Source of the DNA: Ornithinibacillus gellani
GTDB taxonomy: Bacteria; Bacillota; Bacilli; Bacillales; Amphibacillaceae
NCBI RefSeq assembly: GCF_003730295.1
Contig: NZ_QTSZ01000009.1
Span: forward strand, 1-64,000
Direction of reading: 5' to 3'
Length of the DNA stretch: 64,000 nt
The notes under the pieces were generated by a model that had not been told where the DNA came from, did no database searches, and saw only the letters and a list, made by a program, of their open reading frames with translations. Both the position numbers and the translations under genes were made by a program. Positions 24,967-35,200 of this stretch are shown here, one piece after another. Within the stretch, counting starts at the first letter, position 1, and each line of letters opens with the position of its first letter.

Positions 24967-25272
24967 GTATACACCCCTGCTCCTCTCATTTTATCCGCAT
25001 TATAACATGATTATAGATAAGTTGCGCTTTGATTGGAAAAATTCAATTTTCAGGAGGGTAAATACCATACATGCTTCAGAAATAAAAGAAATCCTGCTGC
25101 ATCGTTTAAACATTTTAGTATGAACGACATTTGTTTCACTGCAATATGTACGACCTCACTTTTTGTACTGGTCAGCTTCGTATATTTCGCAAAAAAATAT
25201 GAACACATTTCTATTCCATTGGCAATTTCAATATCATTTACAAAACCTGGATGATTTTATCCATATGAAAAA

Positions 25273-25303
25273 AATCAACTACCCGAGAATAAGGTAGTTG
25301 ATT
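25273..25303. terminator. terminator after the 25319 SDR gene
   Basis: AATCAACTACC pairs with GGTAGTTGATT around a short loop; it lies just after the stop of the SDR gene. The rest of 24967-25318 holds only a short unlikely frame and no clear gene. Confidence 0.8.
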
Positions 25304-25318
25304 ATAAGTATAGTCTTT

Positions 25319-26089
25319 TTACATAGCGACAGCAGACATTCCGCCATCAACAATGATTTGTGTTCCAGTCATATAACTTGATGCATCAGAAGCGAGGAAA
25401 ATACACGCACCAACAAGATCATTCGGATTCCCCAATCGATTGAGTGGCGTATTATCCATTACTTTTTGTAAACGTTGATCGCGACTTTTCGATGGTTTCA
25501 ATAGACCAGTATCAATAAATCCCGGACAAATGGCATTGATATTTAGCTTGTATTGGCTAAGGTCAGCTGCCATTGTTTTTGTTAACTGTAATACGCCACC
25601 TTTGCTAGCATTGTATGGTGCAGTATCACTTAAGGCCATGAAACCACCTACTGATGCCATGTTGATTATCTTTCCATAATTATGTTTAACCATTTCCTTT
25701 GCTACAGCATGGGACATTAGAAATTGACTATTTAAATTGACACCCACTATTTTTTTCCAGTCATCCTCAGTAACTTCGAGGAAGGGTTTAGGTGCATTAA
25801 TTCCAGCATTATTAACCAAAATATCAATTTTATGATACTCCGCTATAATTTCCTTAACCATGCTATTGATTTTTGCACTATCTGTCACGTCAATTCCATA
25901 CGTTTTTGAATCACGACCTGTTTCATCTTTAATTAACTGTGCAGTTTCCTTAAGATTATCTTCCAAAATATCAACTAAAACCAACGTCGCTCCAGCCTTG
26001 GCAAGTCCAACCGCATAAGATTGACCAATGCCCCTTGCACTGCCAGTAACAATCGCTAATTTACCTTCTAATGAAAACATATCCAACAT
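25319..26089 (-). CDS. short-chain dehydrogenase/reductase
   Basis: This 256-aa SDR shows the cofactor loop TGSARGIG (about residue 16), NNAG (about 92), and the catalytic Ser/Tyr/Lys as MASVGG and YNASKGG. It probably oxidises an alcohol of a sugar acid or hydroxy acid, as gluconate 5-dehydrogenase-like SDRs do; the exact substrate is not certain. It lies 36 bases after an SLC13 carrier gene and likely acts on the imported substrate. Expression is probably governed by the divergent LysR regulator. Confidence 0.85.
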   Translation of the reverse strand: MLDMFSLEGKLAIVTGSARGIGQSYAVGLAKAGATLVLVDILEDNLKETAQLIKDETGRDSKTYGIDVTDSAKINSMVKEIIAEYHKIDILVNNAGINAPKPFLEVTEDDWKKIVGVNLNSQFLMSHAVAKEMVKHNYGKIINMASVGGFMALSDTAPYNASKGGVLQLTKTMAADLSQYKLNINAICPGFIDTGLLKPSKSRDQRLQKVMDNTPLNRLGNPNDLVGACIFLASDASSYMTGTQIIVDGGMSAVAM

Positions 26090-26125
26090 AAGTGATTCAT
26101 CCTTCCCTCAATAACTTTCAATTTA

Positions 26126-27535
26126 TTAAAGCAACCCAATCAGATACCAATATGGAATTGCTATAATTGCAATAAACGCAACGTTTAATACCATTTGAAT
26201 TGAAAAGTATTTCAAAAACTGCTTATACGACATTGCCATATAACTAAATAAAAGCAATGGTAGTGTAGATTCATATGGTAATAACAATTGGTACAAACCA
26301 TGTACAAAGGAATAGGCCAATGGCAATGGACTAATTCCCAAAGTATTGGACAGTTCCGCCAATGGTATGGCCATCGTTGCCGAGGCAGCAAATGGTGTTA
26401 ACACAAAGTTTATCCCTACTGATAGTACCCAGGTAGCAATAACAGTGTAGAATGTACCTCCCATGGACATTAGCGGAAACAATGATTGTGCAATGAATTT
26501 ACCTGCGCCAACTACAGTTGATACTTGACCAATCGCCATTGTAGCGGTAATAAAGAAAATCATACCAAAATTCGTTTTAGACATTGTTGTATTATCCGCT
26601 AAATTAATGCCGGGCAAGAAGCAGACAAATGTAACGCCAATAAAAATCCACCCTAATGCTATCCCATGTATGGAACTTGTTGCCAACAGGGATACTAAAA
26701 TGAAGAGAATAACAGATACTTTTTTCTCCTGTATTGTTAGCTTTCCTAGATTTTTATATTGCTCTTTAAAATAATCCTTACTTTCGATTTCTTCTTCAAC
26801 CTTGAACATTTTGGTAATGGCAAAGGCCATAGCGTAAGTCCAAATAATAGTTATTGGTACATTGTGAAGTACGTATTGTAACCAAGATGCCCCATCAATA
26901 CCGATGCTTTCCAATTGACTATTGAAAACCAACATCGGCTCAACGCCTGTTAAGCTGACAAATGAAGCTGTAACAGCGGCATTATATGCACCAAACAAAA
27001 GCCCAACAGAGCCCTTGGAAAATTTCTTTAAGCCCAAAGCTTTAATAATACCAAACGTCATTCCGGCATATAACGCAATTCTTGCCAGTGAACCTGGAAC
27101 CAAAAAAGCAATGATAAACCCTGAGGTGGATAACGCGTAAATAATACCCTTGTACGTACCGCCACCACGTAAAATAAACCAATATGCAAGCCGTTTCATT
27201 AAGCCTGATTCTTCAAAGACCGCTGATAGAATCAATGCACCTAAAACTAAATAAGGTAAATCCTGGCTCCATGGTGCATATACATCACTTGGTGTAGCAA
27301 TACCACTTAATATAAAAGCCACAGGAAGAACCAATGCCACAATAATGAGATTAATAAGTTCAAGCGCCCACAATAATATGGCAACCAATGTAATAACAAA
27401 AAATATCTTCATATCATGCGTATATGATTCTGAAGTTGGAATCAGAAAAACAATCGCCGGTGGAACAAGAACAATTAAATATTTTAAGAATAAATGTTGA
27501 TTGGTATTTTTAACGGCATTCGATGCTTCGCCCAT
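26126..27535 (-). CDS. SLC13/DASS-family anion carrier
   Basis: This 469-aa membrane protein has about 12 hydrophobic spans and the DASS/ArsB-like arrangement of two repeats, each with a re-entrant region (SFVSLTGVEPMLVF and NFVLTPFAASATM are the likely ligand-binding turns). It likely imports a di- or tricarboxylate or sulfonate, probably coupled to Na+. The ATG at 27535 is chosen for its GGTGGGGAG site; the longer frame starts upstream without one. It heads the operon with the SDR and is divergent from a LysR gene. Confidence 0.8.
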   Translation of the reverse strand: MGEASNAVKNTNQHLFLKYLIVLVPPAIVFLIPTSESYTHDMKIFFVITLVAILLWALELINLIIVALVLPVAFILSGIATPSDVYAPWSQDLPYLVLGALILSAVFEESGLMKRLAYWFILRGGGTYKGIIYALSTSGFIIAFLVPGSLARIALYAGMTFGIIKALGLKKFSKGSVGLLFGAYNAAVTASFVSLTGVEPMLVFNSQLESIGIDGASWLQYVLHNVPITIIWTYAMAFAITKMFKVEEEIESKDYFKEQYKNLGKLTIQEKKVSVILFILVSLLATSSIHGIALGWIFIGVTFVCFLPGINLADNTTMSKTNFGMIFFITATMAIGQVSTVVGAGKFIAQSLFPLMSMGGTFYTVIATWVLSVGINFVLTPFAASATMAIPLAELSNTLGISPLPLAYSFVHGLYQLLLPYESTLPLLLFSYMAMSYKQFLKYFSIQMVLNVAFIAIIAIPYWYLIGLL

Positions 27536-27629
27536 GCTATTCTCCCCACCCTTTGATAAAATTAAATAAGTCAACTGTACAGTTGCTTTTGACGTGCAAC
27601 AAAAATTATTATGTCACAAATTGTACAAT

Positions 27630-27675
27630 ATTAGTAATACTAATTTCGCTATGATATTGATAACTAGTTGGTTAT
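27630..27675. promoter_or_regulatory. two palindromes in the LysR/SLC13 intergenic region
   Basis: ATTAGTA-A-TACTAAT (27630-27644) is a perfect palindrome, and ATAAC-N6-GTTAT (27660-27675) has the T-N11-A spacing of LysR-family operators. Both sit between divergent promoters and are plausible binding sites for the adjacent regulator. Confidence 0.5.
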
Positions 27676-27744
27676 AATCCATTAATTATTGGGAAAAGAA
27701 AGGGTTATTTTTGAATATCAATTCCTAAAAGGAGGGGGAGCCTA

Positions 27745-28653
27745 TTGAAAGACTTGAGCAGAGAATATGTACAAGCAATCATTGATTACGGTAATATTTC
27801 ACATGCAGCAAAGGCACTATATATATCACAGCCATATTTAAGTAAATTCATTAAAAACCTGGAACAAGAGCTTGGTGTTGAAATCATTAATCGAAAAACC
27901 ACACCTGTCACATTGACATACGCTGGTGAAAGATATCTTTATTACATGAATAAAGTGGAGAATACTGTTCAAAAGATGCAACATGAAATGCAAGGTATTT
28001 CCAATTTAAAAAGGGGACGTCTAAAAATAGGTGTTAGTCCTATCTTAGCGACTTATACGCTATATCAACTTCTACCACACTTTATGCAGCTATATCCCGG
28101 CGTTGAAATTGAACTGGTTGAAGAGGCAACCGAAACATTGGAGAACCTATTAATTCAAAACCACATTGACGTTTGTCTGAACTCACTACCGATTACAAAT
28201 CCAGACATCATGTATGACTATCTATACGAGGAATACAATTTTATTGTCATACCATCTAATCATCCCATGTATAAAAAGGATCAAACAAATCAGGATTTAT
28301 TTGACCCTTCTCAATTGGATGGTGAGAAATTTATTCTAGCAAAGCCTGGTTTGGGACTACGTCGTTTTACCAACCAAGTTTTTTCAGAATACAATATACA
28401 CCCAAAAATCGTATTGGAAACAACCAATGCAGAGAATTCACTGCGTCTCGCTAACAACGGGGTGGCCATAACAATCGTGCCTCAATGTGTGATTGAAAGT
28501 ATGGCTTTATCTATTGAAGCAAACTTATATCCATTAAAAGATCCAAAGTTTAAAAGTCATATTGTTATTAGTTATTGCAAAAATGATACGCTATTACCTG
28601 TAGCGGAAGCATTTATTTCAATAGCTAAAAAACAGTTTCAAAGCATTACGTGA
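27745..28653 (+). CDS. LysR-family transcriptional regulator
   Basis: This 302-aa LysR-type regulator has an N-terminal winged helix (ISHAAKALYISQPYLSKFIKNLEQELG, about 15-42) and a substrate-binding domain (GRLKIGVSPILATYTLYQLLP on). The start is TTG at 27745 with AAGGAGGGGGAG directly upstream. It probably senses a small acid and controls the divergent SLC13-SDR operon. Confidence 0.9.
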   Translation: MKDLSREYVQAIIDYGNISHAAKALYISQPYLSKFIKNLEQELGVEIINRKTTPVTLTYAGERYLYYMNKVENTVQKMQHEMQGISNLKRGRLKIGVSPILATYTLYQLLPHFMQLYPGVEIELVEEATETLENLLIQNHIDVCLNSLPITNPDIMYDYLYEEYNFIVIPSNHPMYKKDQTNQDLFDPSQLDGEKFILAKPGLGLRRFTNQVFSEYNIHPKIVLETTNAENSLRLANNGVAITIVPQCVIESMALSIEANLYPLKDPKFKSHIVISYCKNDTLLPVAEAFISIAKKQFQSIT

Positions 28654-28768
28654 TCCTTAATGAATAGAATTCATCATATAATATTGCTGCACCCGCGGTA
28701 TAGGCATGTGTTTTACGTGAAACTGAAACGTATAAGGAAAAAATAATGTCATCTAATCCCTTCTTCAT
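28646..28768 (-). pseudogene. truncated small reading frame coupled to the broken esterase
   Basis: A 40-aa frame starts ATG at 28768, overlapping the esterase-remnant stop (ATGA) with GAAGGAGG upstream, and ends inside the last codons of the LysR gene. It begins MKKGLDDIIFSLY and is too short to name. Its good ribosome binding site and coupling suggest the N-terminus of a gene whose remainder was lost together with the esterase. Confidence 0.35.
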
Positions 28769-29160
28769 TTGTTTCCTCCTTCGTTTATAAAACGCAAAGC
28801 CTCACTAATTACCTCAGGAACGATAGACATATGATTTACTCCCTTTGGCGATTGAATAGCGGCTGAATGTGAGTGATTTGTTCGCATTCTTTCATATAGA
28901 TCATATGCATGTTGATACTTGGACATCTTCTCCACCTTTTCTACGGTGATAAACAATTTGCTATCATTTCGCAAACAATCCTTTCGTTCATTATGTAGAA
29001 CCTGGCAATGATTCCACCAAATAGACGGCGTGCAGCTAATGAATTGTGTGAATAAAATACCTGCTGAAATAATGTATATAGAACAAATAATCCTCCTAAG
29101 GCATGTCCAAACAATATTTGATTTTGCCCATTTACTGGGGCCTACTGACAAACTTATGGA
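28765..29160 (-). pseudogene. decayed alpha/beta-hydrolase (IroE/BesA-like siderophore esterase)
   Basis: Two adjacent frames together read like the C-terminal half of a siderophore-type esterase. One holds ILFGHALGGLFVLYTLF, the nucleophile elbow, with Ala where the catalytic Ser is expected (GHSLGG in the family). The other, after a frame change near 29040, holds TPSIWW, SKLFITV, and NHMSIVPEVISEALRFI with the catalytic His. The N-terminal half is absent before the adhesin terminator. Frameshift, lost Ser and truncation make this a pseudogene. Confidence 0.75.
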
Positions 29161-29183
29161 TATGTATAGACTAGATTGAAAGA

Positions 29184-29221
29184 AAAAAGCTTTCCACACA
29201 CATCAGTATGTGAAAAGCTTT
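29184..29221 (-). terminator. terminator of the giant adhesin gene
   Basis: AAAGCTTTTCACATAC pairs with GTGTGTGGAAAGCTTT on the minus strand, followed by a T run. Confidence 0.8.
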
Positions 29222-29236
29222 GGGTCACTTCTTCAT

Positions 29237-32200
29237 TTATTCAGGTTTTTCTTTTCTTCCAAAGGCAAATCGTGTAGCAAACCCTACTACCAATAAACCA
29301 ATTCCCAATGCAAGCAGATTAAATATATCTGTTGCGGTTTTTGGTAACTTATTCCCGCTATCCAGCGTACCGGGAACTTCCTTACCAGGGTCCTTTTGGC
29401 CATCGTTGTGATCAGGTGTCTTTTCGCCTGAAGTCTCCTCATCAACTGGGATAAGGGATTCCAATGTGTTTGTAATGTCATAACCATCCACAGTTGAAAT
29501 ATATCCAGCTACCGGCTGCTCTTTGACGGTGTACATATATGCCTTGCCATTTTCATCAAATTCCGGTAGATCCGTAAATCGATACTTCCAATCATCTGCT
29601 GCCGTTACTTCCACTTCATGCAGCTTCTCCCCGTTTTGAAGCAGTTCAACAACAATGCTACCCGGACGTTCATTGGAATTATCATCTACCCATGTCTTCG
29701 TCCCTTCTACGGAAATGGTGCCAACACGAAGGTTTGTAATATCATGGCCATCGATTATGGTTTCATAGCCTTCGACTGCCTCTTCCTCCACTGTGTAAAC
29801 ATAGGCAACACCATTATCATCATAAGCCTCTAAATCCGTAAATTCGTATGTCCAATTATTTTCTGCGGTTACTTCAACCGTGTCAATAACTTTACCATTT
29901 TGTAGCAAATGGACAGTAATGGCATCAGGACGATCCTTTGCTTCATCATCCTTCCAGCCCTTCGTCACAACAACTGAAGTTTGATCAGACAAAGTATTGG
30001 TAATGTTAAAGCCATTCACCTCTGATTTATAGCCGGGAACCGCATGTTCTTTCACTGCATAATCGTACGCAACACCTGACTCATCATATTTCTCTAAGTC
30101 GGTAAAGCTATACTTCCAATCGGTTTCTGCAGTCACTTCTTTTGTGGCGATTACTACGCCATTTTGCAATAGGTTGATTTTAATCATGTCTGGTCTGTCT
30201 GCAGCATTGTCATCCTTCCAGGTTTTCGTTCCTTCTACCGCAGTCGTTCCAACACGTACATTCGTGATATCATAGCCGTCAATAGTTGTTTCATAGCCTT
30301 CAACTGCTTCTTCCTCAATTGTATAAACATAAGCAGCACCATTTTTATCATACTGTTCCAAGTCAGTAAAGCTGTATTTCCAATCGGTTTCTGCGGTTAC
30401 TTTCATGCTATCTATCACTTCACCATTTTGCAGCAAGTTGACAACAATAGATGCTGGACGATCCTTAGCATTGTCATCGAGCCAGGTTTTCGTTCCTTCA
30501 ATTGCAATGCTTCCAGCCCGCGCATTTACAATATCAAAACCATTTATCATCGTTTCATATCCTGCTACAGCTTCTTCTGAAACGGTGTAAACAATTGCTT
30601 TACCAGCTTGGTATTTAGGTAGGTTGGTAAAGCTATACTCCCAATGGTCCGCTGCTGTTACTTCAACGGAATCAACAACTTCATCATTCGCTAATAGGTT
30701 TACAACGATGGAAGCCGGTCGATCGCCGTCCACATTTTCAGCATCGATCCATGTCTTTGTACCGGATACTTCCGTTTTTTCGGGCGTATAGGCATTGGTA
30801 ATGATAATATTTCCACGGTCTTCATCGTTTATTGACGTTTCATATTCTGGTACCTCAGTTAATTCAACTACAGAATATACAATGGTTTTACCAGCTACTT
30901 TTTCATCTAAGCCTGCCCAAGTGTGGGTCCAATTGTTTTCTGAGTTCAACACAACCGGGTCACCAACAGCCTCTCCATCGGCAGTTAGTTGGACTTCGAT
31001 AACCTCTACGCGCTTACCATCTTGATTCTGTGCATCCTGCCAATTCTTTGTTACCGTTACACTTGTTTGACCTGGTGTGTGATGGTTCGTAATGTTCGTG
31101 CCTTCTATTTCAGTTGTATAATCAGGCACCGCATTCTCTGTTACGGTATAGACGATTTCTTCGCCTGCTTCATACTTCGGCAGGTTTTTAAAGCGATATG
31201 TCCAATCATCTTCCGCTGTAACATCCACAGAATCAACTACTTCACCATTTACCAGCAGGTTAACCGTAACGGATGCTGGACGAACACCGTCTTGATTGTC
31301 TGCGTCATCCCAAGTTTTCACGCCGGATACTTCTGTCTCTTCTGGCGTATAACTATTCGTGATGTTAAAGCCATCGATTGTAGTGTCGTATTTTTCTACT
31401 GCTTCTTCTACGATTGTATAAACAATTTCTTTTCCTGCTTCATATTTTGGTAGATTTCCAAAGTGATAGCTCCAATCGTTCGTTGCTGTCACTTCTTTAG
31501 TAGCCTCTATTTCACCGTCTGCCAAAAGATGAACCGTAATCGATGTTGGACGAATCCCATCTTGGTCATCCCCATCATCCCAGATTTTCTTACCAGATAC
31601 TTCTGTTTCCTTAGGCGTATAGGCATTGGTAATGATGATGTTGCCATGGTCCTTGTCGTCCACGGATACCTCATATCCAGGTAATTCGGTAAGCTCCGCT
31701 ACAGAATAGGTAATAGGTGTTCCTTTTTCATTCAAAGGTAGACCATCCCAGGTATATGTCCAGTCTGTTTCCGCTGATAATCGAACCGGTTCACCGAGTG
31801 CTTCACCATTTGCAGTTAGTTGTACTTCTATTTCAGTTGGACGAATCCCGTCTTGGTTATTGGCATCCTCCCAACCCTTGGTAACCGTGACAGCTGTTTC
31901 CTCCGGTGTATAACGATTGGTGATATCAAAGCCATCTATATGTTGGGAGTAATGTTCTACCGTGTTTTCGGTAACGGTATAAATAATTTCTTCCCCAGCC
32001 TCATATTTAGGCAATGCCTCAAACGTATACTCCCAATCATCTTCCGCTGTAACATCCACAGAATCAACTACTTCACCATTTGCCAGCAGGTTGACCATAA
32101 TGGATGCTGGTCGTACACCGTCCTGATTATCTGCATCATCCCAAGTTTTTACACCTGAAACATCAATAACCTCTGGTGTATAGCTATTGATAATGTGAAA

Positions 32201-35200
32201 TCCATCAATGACCGATGTGTAGCCGTCCACATCCAATTCTGCCTCTTCAACCGTGTATTCAATCTCTTTTTCGTCCTCATACTTTGGTAAATTGGTAAAA
32301 CTATATTTCCACCCATTTGCGGCTGTTACCTCTGTAGAATCAACAATCTCACCATTCGCCAACAGATTTACAATAATAGATTCTGGACGAATACCATCCT
32401 GATTATCCCCGTCTTCCCATTCCTTCAAGCCATGAACACTTGTTAATTCGCGTTGGTTTTCTACCGTAATGGTCACAGGTTCTTTTTCCTTCGCTCCTAC
32501 TTCTACAACATACCGGCCCTCTCCAGGTTGATAACCGATTGGTGCATCCGTTTCAATCACATAATAGGTTCCTGCTTTTGGTAAATTTTCAAAGGATAGT
32601 TTTCCGTTTTCATCTGTTGTTTGAGTAGCTACCAATTCGTCATCCGAAGAATATAACTCGAACGTAACCCCTGGAATGAGGGCACCGAGATCATCCACTT
32701 TTTCCAATTCAATCTCAAAAACAGGCTGATAGTTTTCAACGGTATAAGCATATGTTTGCTTATCTGCTTCTGGATCATATATTTCATTGATTGTGATTAC
32801 TTGGCTTTCTTCCGGTGTCACATATCCTTCTGGAACAACACGTTCCTCTAATACATATTCTCCGAAGAGTAAACGACCGAAATCAATATGACCATTTTCA
32901 TCTGTCGTCCCGGTTTTCAAGACGTTACCGGTATCCTTATCGATTAAGTCAAACACAGCACCAGCTAATTTTGTTTCTTCTTGGCCAAATGTCACATCGA
33001 CTTTATCAATCACAAGATAGCCCGCTTCACCTGAACCGTCACCTGAAGTGAGTTGTTCGATTATTACCGAACCACCGCCATCCGTTTTGGCATCATCCAC
33101 CATGTTATCGCCTGTTACTTTGTAGTTGTTCGTTACCTCACCATTATGCTTTTCAAAGAATAACGTGGAATATTCAACAATAAACGCCCGCTCCACTTCC
33201 TCTTTCCATTCAATGGTAAACGTGTGGTCCCCAGATGTATGTGTTAACTCGTAATCATCAGTAGCAACTTCTTCTCCTTTTGTTGCATGTCCATTCACGT
33301 CCACATTGGCATGGTACACCTTAATCGTATCTGCCAAATACTCCTGATTTTCGGAAATGGTATCCTCCAACTTTAAGTTGGTTATTTTTTGTTGCCCTAA
33401 ATTCACATTTACGGACCAATGAACCTGCTTACCATCCTGGTATCCTGATTTTTCTCCATAGATATCTGATTTTGCAATCCCTACTTTTGCATGTAAATCA
33501 GATAGCTTTTCACTACCATCCCAAACGGATGCTTCGTTCACATATTCTTTTTGGATATCACTTAAACCTGATATCGATGTTCGATACGTTATTTTATATG
33601 CTTTATTCGTAGGACCAATATCCACTTCCAATGTATTATCTTCATTGACGGTGGCCCCATTTGGATCCAATGGTTCGCCTTCAGTAATTGCCCCATTTTC
33701 CTCAATCGCTAGTTCCTTTACCACAACCGAATCAGCAACAATGGTTTGATTTCCTTGTGGTGCATCTTTCAAAATCAAATGATCAAAGTCATTTTCACGG
33801 TAATTCACATAAATGGTCCATGTTATTTCTTTTGTTGCTGGATGATAGGATCCATTCTTCCAGTGATTATTTTTTGAATCTGTATTTAAATCGGTTCCAG
33901 CTTCTACTTCTTTTGTAATAGACTCATTCCCACCCTCTGGTGTCCAGGTGATTGCCGCATGGTTTACTGGTCTATTCGGTTCATTGTCTAGTACTTCATC
34001 TGCATCAAAAAATGTTTGATAGGTAATGATAATTACTTCATTGGTTGTAAAATCCTCCGAAAAAGAAATGGTGAATGGATTCTTCCCTGTAAGTTCATAT
34101 TCTTTATACGTAGCATCACCAACCGTTATTTGAAGGGAATCCTCCTTCAAAGTTAATCCCGGACTTAATGTGTCTGTGATGCTAATCTTTTCCATTGGAA
34201 ATTCATCTTGATTAATAATAATGGTCCAGTCAATCGTTTTATTTTGGTAATCGATTGTTCCAGCAGATTTAGAACCGTAATACGTACCGATTCCAGTTTT
34301 TTCACCATCTGACTCTGTACCAAATCCAGCTGTATTGACAACTTCAAATGGATCCAAAACACGCTCCTTTACCTTTGTTTGATACGTTACTTTATATGCC
34401 CGATCCGTCGTAATACCGGTTACCTCAAATCCATCTGTTCCAGGTTCAACTGTCGCACCTTCAGGCAAGCCGGTCTTACCTGTTTCATGGGCATTTCCAT
34501 GCTCATCAATGTCCATTTCTGTAAACACAAGACTTCCTTCAACAAAATCAATCTTTCCTGCAGGCGTCCAGGCATCTGATAATGTTACATTCTCCAAGCT
34601 TTTCTCATTGTAATTAAATTCAATTTCCCATTCGATAATGCCTGTTTTTGGATCATAGCTTTTCGCTGCTTTTTTCTTAATGGCTTCCCCGCGATTGATC
34701 GTAACCGATGCCTCCGCGGATACATGTTCCAATTCATCATCTGATAATGTCGCATGGTTAGAAAAATGCTTTTCGTCATCATCGGTTACAGTCGTTACAT
34801 ATTCAATGCGATATGCATCCTGAATGTCACCGAGCGGAATGGTGATATTACCCTCCTCATCCACTACTACTTCGATTCCTTCTACTTCTTCCAAATCCCC
34901 TAAAATATTTCCGTATAAATCAACCTTTAATTTGGTAATCTTAAGACTACCTTCCTTGTATTCAGTCCCTTCAGGAAGGACATCGGTAACATATGCATGG
35001 TTTAGCGATGTTTTATTTTTATTGATAATCACTTCCCAATTGATTTCATCAGCATTATACCCTTTATTTGGGGTACCTTTCTTCTCGATTGTTTTCTCTT
35101 TGCTGCCTTCCTCAATTGGAATTCTTAGCTCCCCTTCTTCACCAATGGGATCAAGAATCGCCTCTCCATCCTCGATTTCAACCTTCTGTTCATCCAAGGT

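Noticed and set aside
25033-25254. 73-codon plus-strand frame between the hypothetical and SDR genes
   Set aside because: The only strong ribosome binding site nearby (AGGAGGG) leads to an ATG followed at once by a stop; the longer frame has no site. A hydrophobic stretch exists, so a decayed gene cannot be excluded.
30989-31453. Long plus-strand frames opposite the adhesin gene
   Set aside because: They are antisense shadows caused by the repeated Cna_B codons and lack ribosome binding sites.
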